Source: JBLHKS01 sp047620505 (lineage in GTDB: Bacteria > Verrucomicrobiota > Verrucomicrobiia > Verrucomicrobiales > DEV007). From it: a DNA stretch of 5,228 bases. The DNA lies in the NCBI GenBank assembly GCA_047620505.1, contig JBLHKS010000342.1, forward strand, positions 1 through 5,228, in the 5' to 3' direction. Within the stretch, counting starts at the first letter, position 1. Every line of letters starts with the position of its first letter. Position numbers and translations under genes: made by a program. Positions 1 to 4,828 of this stretch are shown here, one piece after another. Under the pieces are notes generated by a model. That model was not told the origin of the DNA and ran no database searches. It saw only the letters and a program-made list of their open reading frames with translations.

Positions 1-104
1 TGGACGTCGTGCCCGGCCTCCAGCAACTGTTGGGCGAGCCCGGCGAAATATTTCTCCAGACCGCCGCCACCGCCGATCTGTTTGTGAACCAGCGCCAGCT
101 TCAC
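1..104 (-). CDS. GT-B glycosyltransferase, family 4-like, N-terminal fragment (cut by window edge)
   Basis: Thirty-four codons are present from GTG 104-102, reading MKLALVHKQI, then five glycines, then LEKYFAGLAQQLLEAGHDV. A first beta strand, a glycine-rich turn followed by LEKY and a helix ending AGHDV is the N-terminal Rossmann half of GT-B glycosyltransferases such as the WaaG/family 4 enzymes, where the pattern is GG-x-E followed by a helix and G-H-x-V. The start overlaps the preceding stop codon by four bases (GTGA) and is served by GAGGAG eight bases upstream, so the two glycosyltransferases are translationally coupled and probably act in the same glycan pathway. Too little is present to name the substrate, and the catalytic C-terminal half is outside the window. 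Confidence 0.8.
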   Translation of the reverse strand, partial: MKLALVHKQIGGGGGLEKYFAGLAQQLLEAGHDV

Positions 105-883
105 TCCGCCGTCTCCTCGTTTTTTTGATGCTCGTAGGTTCGGCTGTAGCGGATGAAAGAGAGGTAGGCGACGGAGATTGCGATCCAGAATCCAGGGAAG
201 CCGTCGAGAAATCCGCGCCGCAAAAAGTAGCCCCGGAAGAATCGCCAAAAGGGCCTTGTCAGGGTTCGGATCGGCGACCAGCGACGGCCGCGTTCGATTT
301 CGTTTTCCAGAAACGCATTGCTGAAGGTTTCGATCTTACTTATGAAGCTCAGCATCGTGGGAAACGAATAGTGATTCAGGTCGCCCCTCATCCGTTTCAC
401 TGCGCCGGGAACTTTGACGACTTCGTGCTCCGGATCGCCGCCGATGACTCCGCGATCTCGGCGGAAAAGCCGCAGTTTGCGATCCGGATACCAGTCGCCG
501 TGAGTGATCCAGCGGCCGAGAAATTCCGTTCGGCGAGGAAACTCAGCGCCGTCGAATTCGTCGAGGTCGCCCGATTCGAGAAATGCGATCAGCTCTGGCC
601 GAAGTTCGGCGGAAATCTCTTCGTCGGAGTCGAGCAGTAGAACCCAAGGCTGGCTGCAGAGAGCGAGCGCGACTTTTTTCTGCTCGCGAAAACCGAGCCA
701 TTCCTGGAAATGCCATTGGGCTCCGAATTCGCGTGCCACGGCTTCGGTCCCGTCCGTGGAGCCGGAATCGACGACCACGAGTTCGCTCGCCAGATCTGCC
801 GCGCTGGTGAGACAGCGACGGAGATTATTTTCCTCGTTTTTGGTGACGACGAAAATGGTGAGCGGTAGCGGCAATTCCGGCAT
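101..883 (-). CDS. Family 2 glycosyltransferase, WaaE/KdtX-LgtF type (LPS core glucosyltransferase-like, 260 aa)
   Basis: This is probably a cytoplasmic, membrane-associated enzyme that transfers a sugar from a nucleotide-sugar donor to a lipopolysaccharide core or related glycolipid. The GT-A fold is shown by TIFVVTKNEE (9-18), the nucleotide-binding DSGSTDGT (39-46) and the metal-binding DSDE (85-88). The subgroup is shown by GDWYPDRKLRLFRR (129-142) and PEHEVV (151-156), which mark the beta-1,4-glucosyltransferase group containing WaaE/KdtX and LgtF. The C-terminal part, with GYFLRRGFLDGFPGFWIAIS (218-237), is conserved in that group and holds a hydrophobic stretch (about 229-245) likely to sit on the membrane. 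Full length for the family. The ATG at 883 is favoured because an in-frame TAA lies at 893-895 and the beta strand starts within ten residues; no Shine-Dalgarno is visible. Its TGA overlaps the next glycosyltransferase start, implying one transcript. The donor and acceptor sugars cannot be read from the sequence. Confidence 0.92.
   Translation of the reverse strand: MPELPLPLTIFVVTKNEENNLRRCLTSAADLASELVVVDSGSTDGTEAVAREFGAQWHFQEWLGFREQKKVALALCSQPWVLLLDSDEEISAELRPELIAFLESGDLDEFDGAEFPRRTEFLGRWITHGDWYPDRKLRLFRRDRGVIGGDPEHEVVKVPGAVKRMRGDLNHYSFPTMLSFISKIETFSNAFLENEIERGRRWSPIRTLTRPFWRFFRGYFLRRGFLDGFPGFWIAISVAYLSFIRYSRTYEHQKNEETAE
113..118 (-). promoter_or_regulatory. Strong Shine-Dalgarno for the downstream glycosyltransferase
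   Basis: GAGGAG on the minus strand lies eight bases before the GTG at 102-104, inside the last codons of the preceding GT2 gene. It decides the GTG as the start and is the only strong ribosome binding site in the window. Confidence 0.7.
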
Positions 884-1029
884 CCGGGGATTTTAGCGAG
901 CATTGCTCACGTGGAAGCGGAATTCGTGAAAATCTCAATCACGGAAACCGTGCGCGTGCCCAAAAGGAATCAGCTTCCAAGCGTTACGCGCCTTCTGGGA
1001 TTTCTCGCGGGAACCAGCAGCTGCTGGGG
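884..1029 (-). other. Intergenic region upstream of the GT2 gene; likely start of a new transcription unit
   Basis: These 146 bases follow the putative terminator, so a promoter for the glycosyltransferases is expected here. Visible elements are a 14-bp perfect palindrome CCAGCAGCTGCTGG (1014-1027), a small hairpin CACGG-AAA-CCGTG (940-952), an inverted repeat GAGCA-a-TGCTC (898-908 on the minus strand) and a TAAAAT box (890-895) ending six bases before the ATG. I find no good -35 partner for that box at 15-18 bases. A + strand reading frame of 48 codons from GTG 911 crosses the region and runs antisense into the pseudopilin end, but nothing supports it as a gene. Confidence 0.35.
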
Positions 1030-1053
1030 AAAAAACGAACCGGTTACCAGTTC
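1030..1053 (-). terminator. Intrinsic terminator formed around the pseudopilin stop codon
   Basis: On the minus strand the last codons and the following bases read GAACTGG-TAA-CCGGTTC, then G and six Ts (T-tract at 1030-1035). The arms form a 7-bp stem with one G-U pair, and the loop is the TAA stop codon itself. A stem directly followed by a T-run is the layout of a Rho-independent terminator. The stem is short, so it may be moderate in strength, but its position at the change from pilus to glycosyltransferase genes supports it. Confidence 0.65.
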
Positions 1054-1655
1054 TTAATCCACATCGCTCGATTCTCGTCTCCCCGATTCGGGTCATTGCC
1101 AAGGCTCCAGAGATCGTAAGAACCCCGGCTGTATTGACCGCCGCCGTCCGGGACGTCTGCGTTCGTGTTGGGCTTAAAATTCATGTAGAAAAACGGAGAA
1201 TTCCAGACGTCGACTGCTGCGTAGGAGTCTCCTAATGGCATCACCAATGTGGTGCCGATCGGCGTTCCGTTTTTATCAAACTTCGGCGGCAACAGCTTGG
1301 GCATGTAGGTTTTCACCTGTGAGTCATTCTCATCATTTGGCGAACTGTCAGGCATTGCGTTCCCGTTAAAGTCCCCGAAGAGGCACTTGTAGAGCAGCGG
1401 TCCGCCATCTTCGAGTTTTTCGCAGATCGGAAAGCTGCCGTTATCAGTTTTCCACGCGGTGAGACCAGTTTGGAGTGCTTCCAGACGGTTTTGCGTTCGG
1501 TAGCGGGCGATCCGGTTTTTCACGGGGCCAGCTGCGGCGGCAACGAGGCCCGCGAGGAGGACAATGATGAGCATCACGAATAGAAGTTCGATCAGTGTCC
1601 AACCTTGGGTGTGCCGGATGCGGGCCCGAGGGCCGCGGGGAAGAGTCGTTTTCAT
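1044..1655 (-). CDS. gspG: GspG-like major pseudopilin with type IV prepilin leader (203 aa)
   Basis: This is probably the main subunit of the pseudopilus or pilus built by the upstream ATPases and GspF. It has a basic 18-residue leader (Arg7, Arg10, Arg12, Arg14) ending in Gly18, then WTLIELL. Cleavage after Gly18 by a prepilin peptidase (not in this window) leaves Trp at +1 and the conserved Glu at +5 (Glu23). Residues 19-42 form the hydrophobic helix that anchors and packs pilins. The C-terminus, SLGNDPNRGDENRAMWIKNW (184-203), lines up without gaps with the GspG ending as I recall it from PulG, including SLG-x-D and a terminal NW. At 203 residues it is longer than a typical GspG (about 140-150). 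The extra length includes Cys78 and Cys91, a possible disulfide, and an Asp/Asn-rich loop (94-113) resembling a dockerin/EF-hand calcium loop. The ATG at 1655 fits the leader, but the nearest purine tract (AAAGG) is about 16 bases upstream, so initiation looks weak. A generic pseudopilin of another class is possible. Confidence 0.9.
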   Translation of the reverse strand: MKTTLPRGPRARIRHTQGWTLIELLFVMLIIVLLAGLVAAAAGPVKNRIARYRTQNRLEALQTGLTAWKTDNGSFPICEKLEDGGPLLYKCLFGDFNGNAMPDSSPNDENDSQVKTYMPKLLPPKFDKNGTPIGTTLVMPLGDSYAAVDVWNSPFFYMNFKPNTNADVPDGGGQYSRGSYDLWSLGNDPNRGDENRAMWIKNW

Positions 1656-1746
1656 CTAACTTATTTGGTTACCTTTGATGGGTGGTTCGGGCGGAGATCA
1701 AGCAAGCAGATTTTTCGGCGTCCGAGCGGCCGTCGACCGGCAGGGG
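1656..1746 (-). other. Spacer between gspF and the pseudopilin gene
   Basis: These 91 bases hold most of the GC-rich inverted repeats at the gspF end, then a leader ending AAAGGTAACCAAATAAGTTAG before the ATG. The AAAGG is too far from the start (about 16 bases) to be a standard Shine-Dalgarno. I see no convincing -35/-10 pair and no small reading frame. Confidence 0.4.
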
Positions 1747-1755
1747 CTAGCCCTG
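1729..1755 (-). other. Two adjacent GC-rich inverted repeats at the 3' end of gspF
   Basis: On the transcribed (minus) strand, CAGGG-CTAGC-CCCTG (1741-1755) places the gspF TAG stop in its loop. It is followed at once by GCCG-GTCGA-CGGC (1729-1741), which shares one base with it. Both can fold as short GC-rich hairpins. No T-tract follows, so they do not read as an intrinsic terminator. They could slow RNA decay or be an RNA-processing point between gspF and the pseudopilin gene, or be chance in GC-rich sequence. Confidence 0.3.
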
Positions 1756-3021
1756 TTGATCGTTCATGCCGGTGATGATCTTGGTAAGCGGTTGGAAAAG
1801 AGCGAACACGATCGTGCCGACCACGACCGCGAGAAAGACGATCATGAGGGGCTCGAGCAGCGATGTCAGACCGGCGACCGCGGTGTCGACCTCGTCATCG
1901 TAAACATCGGCGATTTTCATGAGCATGTCTGGTAGCTGTCCGGTTTCTTCCCCGACCTGAACCATGCTGATGACCATCGGAGGGAACACTTTACTCGCCT
2001 CCAGCGGCGCAACGATGGATTCACCTTCACGGACTGCCTCGTGGACTTTGTCGATCGCATTAGAGATGATCGTGTTCCCCGCGGTTTCTCGAGTGATGTT
2101 CAACGCCTGGAGAATTGGAACTCCACTATGGACGAGGGTTCCAAGGGTTCGGGCAAAACGCGCGATCGCAGTTTTTTGCTGAACTGCGCCAAAGATCGGC
2201 ATGTTCAGTTTGATGCGGTCAATTCCGCTGCGACCCGCCTTCGAAGCGGAAATGACTTTCCAGAGAGCAAACAGGCCGATCACTCCAAGGATGAGCCAGT
2301 GCAGATTTCCACCGACAAATCCGCTGGCGTTGACGACCATTTGGGTCAGCGGCGGCAGCGGCTGCCCGTTGAGCATGTCGTTGAAAATCTGCTCAAATTT
2401 GGGAACGATGACGGCCAGCAGGAAGACGAGAATCGCGATCGCGATGACCATGACGATGACCGGATAGGCCATGGCTGCGATGATCTTATTCTTCAGTTTT
2501 TGAGCTTTTTCCTGGTATTCGGCGAGTCGGTTGAGGACGACTTCGAGCACACCGCCGAGTTCGCCCGCTTTGACCATGTTGACGTAAAGCTTGTTGAAGA
2601 TTTTCGGGTGCTGACCAAGGCTTTCAGAGAAAGTTGAGCCCGTCTGGACGCTATCGGCGAGACTGTGGATGCAGCTCCCCATCACCTTGTTTCTTTCCTG
2701 GTCACCCAGAACGGTGAGGCCCTTCAACAAGGGGAGTCCCGCGTCAACCAGAGTGGCCAACTGCCGAGTAAAAAGCATCAAAACTTTCGCGCCTACCCGC
2801 CCGGAAACCCGTTTTCCGCTGGCCTTTCGCGCGCGTTGCGATTTCTGGGCTTTACGCTTGGCCCCGGCTCCGACGCCGCCCTTGCCTTGTTCGCCAACCT
2901 TAGTCGGGTAGAGTCCGTTACGGCGCAATTGAGTGTATGCGTCCGCCTCATTAGCCGCCGTGATCGATCCGGTGGTTTCCTGTCCCCTGGCGTCCAGAGC
3001 GATGTATTCAAAATTGGGCAT
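1747..3021 (-). CDS. gspF: GspF/PilC inner-membrane platform protein (424 aa)
   Basis: This is the polytopic inner-membrane platform of type II secretion and type IV pilus machines; it contacts the assembly ATPase and the pilin. It begins with the usual N-terminal segment (FEYIALDARGQETTGSI, residues 4-20). Two repeated T2SSF domains follow, at about 82-206 and 285-408. Each carries the family glycine/glutamate signature: KAGELGGVLEVVLNRLAEY (151-169) in the first and VGEETGQLPDMLMKIADVYDDEVD (356-379) in the second. Three hydrophobic membrane segments are visible at about 181-206, 239-258 and 388-410, matching the family topology. Between the N-terminal segment and the first domain lies a Gly/Lys/Arg-rich linker (47-78) that looks disordered and strongly basic. 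Length is close to the usual 400 or so residues. The ATG at 3021 is chosen because MPNFEYIALD matches the family N-terminus; its ribosome binding site is weak. PilC is the equivalent name if this is a pilus system. Confidence 0.97.
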   Translation of the reverse strand: MPNFEYIALDARGQETTGSITAANEADAYTQLRRNGLYPTKVGEQGKGGVGAGAKRKAQKSQRARKASGKRVSGRVGAKVLMLFTRQLATLVDAGLPLLKGLTVLGDQERNKVMGSCIHSLADSVQTGSTFSESLGQHPKIFNKLYVNMVKAGELGGVLEVVLNRLAEYQEKAQKLKNKIIAAMAYPVIVMVIAIAILVFLLAVIVPKFEQIFNDMLNGQPLPPLTQMVVNASGFVGGNLHWLILGVIGLFALWKVISASKAGRSGIDRIKLNMPIFGAVQQKTAIARFARTLGTLVHSGVPILQALNITRETAGNTIISNAIDKVHEAVREGESIVAPLEASKVFPPMVISMVQVGEETGQLPDMLMKIADVYDDEVDTAVAGLTSLLEPLMIVFLAVVVGTIVFALFQPLTKIITGMNDQQG

Positions 3022-3127
3022 GTCCAGTTGTTGTTTTCTGTGTTTACAATGAATTTACAGAGAAGGGAAGCTTTTTCGCGATTTTGGGCGATTCAAATGA
3101 ATTTGTCGAGGGTCTTTCTGGGGCTGA
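3022..3127 (-). other. AT-rich spacer between gspE and gspF with a 9-base direct repeat
   Basis: These 106 bases separate the ATPase stop from the gspF start and are visibly more AT-rich than the flanking genes. The 9-mer aatgaattt (+ strand) occurs twice, at 3048-3056 and 3096-3104. The second copy lies in a short inverted repeat (attca/tgaat, 3091-3102). I see no hairpin with a T-tract, so no terminator. The gspF ATG is preceded only by AACTGGAC, a poor ribosome binding site. A TAAACA box with a weak TTCCCT 17 bases upstream could be a sigma-70-like promoter, but the match is too poor to call. Confidence 0.35.
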
Positions 3128-4807
3128 TTAAGTGTATTTCAGAACCTCTTCAATCGTCGTCAGTCCTTCAAAAATACAGCGCTGGCCATCTTCGCGAAGG
3201 GTCCGCATTCCCAGCTCGACCGCCTTTTGCTTGAGGTTCACCGTCGCAGCTCGCTCGGTGACCATTTCTCGAATTGGATCGGTCATGTCGAGCAGCTCGA
3301 ACAGTCCCTGGCGGCCTTTGTAGCCGGTGTCGTTGCAGGTATCGCAGCCTGCACCGGTGTAAAACTGGTTTCCTCCAATTGATTCCGGCCTGAGGCCCAT
3401 TTTTGCGAGAAGCGCCTCGCTTGGCTGATAGGGAACTCGGCAATCCTGGCAGATTGTCCGCAGAAGTCGTTGGGCGAGAATGCCTTCAACGGTCGCGGCG
3501 ACCAGAAACGGCTCACACCCCATATCGATCAATCGAGTCACGGCTCCAGGAGCGTCGTTGGTGTGGAGAGTCGAGAAAACTAGGTGCCCGGTCAGGGATG
3601 CCTGGATCGCGATTTGCGCGGTTTCAAGGTCACGCATCTCCCCAACGAGGATGCGATCGGGATCCTGACGAAGGAAAGCTCGAAGAACGCGGCCGAAAGT
3701 CAGGTCGATGGCTTCATTGATCGGGCACTGGATGATTCCGTCAATATCGTACTCAACTGGGTCCTCTGCGGTGAGAATCTTGGAGTCGATGGTGTTGATT
3801 TTCCGCAAACAGGCGTAAAGCGTGGTCGTCTTGCCCGCCCCGGTGGGGCCCGTGCAGATGAAGATACCATTCGGCTTGATGATCGTTTCCTCGATGTATT
3901 CGCCGATGTAGTCAGGAAGATTGAGGTTCTCGAGGTCGAGGTGGACAGAACTGCGATCAAGAACCCGGAGAACGACCGATTCGCCGTGCTGAGTCGGTAG
4001 GGTCGAGACCCGCATGTCGACCGGCTGACCGCCGATCGTCTTCATGATTCGTCCATCCTGAGGAACCCGTCGCTCAGCGATGTTCAGGCTCGCCATGACC
4101 TTGATTCGAGATGTGATCGAAACTTGAAGGTGAGGCGGCGGCGGCGCCATTTCGTAAAGCGCTCCGTCAACGCGGTAACGGATTTTGAAGTCGTTTTCGA
4201 ACGGCTCAAAATGGATGTCTGAGGCTCTTTCCCTGATTGCCTGGTAGAGAACAAGATCGACGTAACGAATGATCGGAGCGGCGTTGGCATCGGACTCCAG
4301 ATCGTCTGCAGAAAGCCCATCTTCCGTCTGGAGCTGGGTCAACTCCGAAAGAATGTCGTCAAAACCGTCATCAGTTTCCTGGTTGTAACATTGCTCAATC
4401 AGTTCGCGAATCCGGGCCGGCTCGGCTACGACGATTCGCAGCTCCTGATGGGGGAGCGTGTGGGTCAAATCATCCAGAATATTAGGGTCAAGGGGATCCG
4501 CGAGCGCGATGTAAAGTGCCCCTTCGTCGATCTGAATCGGCAAAGCTTCATGCAGGCGAGCTGTTCCCGCCGGAAGAACATCGAGAACCGACTTGCCGGG
4601 CTCGAAATTCGTCAGGTCGAAATAAACTCCGCCGATGTCTTCGGCAATGAGGTTGTAAAGAGCATCGGGGTTGAGAATGTTGTGCTCAGAAATTGTCTGG
4701 ATCACGTCGCCGCCGTTACTCAGGCTGAGCTCAAGCAGCTCCTCACCCTGGGCTGCGTCAATCAGCTCCCGGCTGGTCAAAAGATCGATAATCGTCGAAG
4801 AATTCAT
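3128..4807 (-). CDS. gspE: GspE/PilB-type assembly ATPase (complete, 559 aa)
   Basis: This is a cytoplasmic traffic ATPase that powers pseudopilus or pilus assembly. Residues 1 to about 140 form an N-terminal MshEN/T2SSE_N-like region (EALPIQIDEGALYIALADPLD fits its second half). An acidic linker (about 142-175) follows. The N2 domain contains SDIHFEP (196-202), the arginines of KIRYRVDG (208-215) and AERRVPQDGRI. The catalytic domain has a Walker A GPTGAGKT (320-327, DNA 3827-3850), Asp box AEDPVEY (347-353), Walker B DRILVGEMRD (384-393, catalytic Glu390) and His box TGHLVFSTLHTND (406-418). A zinc motif C453-x2-C456-x31-C488-x2-C491 follows, then LGMRTLREDG near the end. Nothing essential is missing. 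Walker A has Ala where Ser is commoner. The N-terminal region lacks a clear RLG...Q cyclic-di-GMP-binding pattern. Start: ATG 21 bases after the upstream ATPase stop, with no purine-rich Shine-Dalgarno, so translational coupling is likely. Extension-type rather than PilT; the GspE versus PilB name rests on the GspG-like pilin downstream. Confidence 0.97.
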   Translation of the reverse strand: MNSSTIIDLLTSRELIDAAQGEELLELSLSNGGDVIQTISEHNILNPDALYNLIAEDIGGVYFDLTNFEPGKSVLDVLPAGTARLHEALPIQIDEGALYIALADPLDPNILDDLTHTLPHQELRIVVAEPARIRELIEQCYNQETDDGFDDILSELTQLQTEDGLSADDLESDANAAPIIRYVDLVLYQAIRERASDIHFEPFENDFKIRYRVDGALYEMAPPPPHLQVSITSRIKVMASLNIAERRVPQDGRIMKTIGGQPVDMRVSTLPTQHGESVVLRVLDRSSVHLDLENLNLPDYIGEYIEETIIKPNGIFICTGPTGAGKTTTLYACLRKINTIDSKILTAEDPVEYDIDGIIQCPINEAIDLTFGRVLRAFLRQDPDRILVGEMRDLETAQIAIQASLTGHLVFSTLHTNDAPGAVTRLIDMGCEPFLVAATVEGILAQRLLRTICQDCRVPYQPSEALLAKMGLRPESIGGNQFYTGAGCDTCNDTGYKGRQGLFELLDMTDPIREMVTERAATVNLKQKAVELGMRTLREDGQRCIFEGLTTIEEVLKYT

Positions 4808-4828
4808 GAAAATATAGCTGGGTGCTGA

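Noticed and set aside
125..640. A 171-codon open frame on the + strand inside the GT2 gene
   Set aside because: It is antisense to a clear glycosyltransferase with intact motifs, has no recognisable domain, and open antisense frames are common in GC-rich codon-biased genes.
940..952. CACGG-AAA-CCGTG hairpin as a second terminator
   Set aside because: The five-pair stem is followed by ATTGAGATTTTC on the transcribed strand, not a continuous T-tract.
1014..1027. Perfect 14-bp palindrome CCAGCAGCTGCTGG as a terminator
   Set aside because: It can form only a five-pair stem with a four-base loop, and on the minus strand the T-tract lies before it, not after. It is listed only as an element of the spacer.
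911..1057. A 48-codon + strand frame starting GTG in the intergenic spacer, with a LLGFLAGTSSC stretch suggesting a lipobox
   Set aside because: The cysteine context is a poor lipobox, it lies far from the N-terminus, there is no ribosome binding site, and the frame runs antisense into the pseudopilin gene.
2041..2637. A 198-codon open frame on the + strand across gspF
   Set aside because: It mirrors gspF; its Asp/Arg/His-rich translation is what antisense reading of hydrophobic membrane segments gives.
2665..3234. A 189-codon + strand frame crossing the gspF start and the gspE end
   Set aside because: It overlaps two confident genes antisense, has no domain signature, and no convincing promoter or ribosome binding site.
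4391..4828. A 145-codon + strand frame over the start of the complete ATPase
   Set aside because: It is antisense to the N-terminal domain and shows no protein-like motif of its own.
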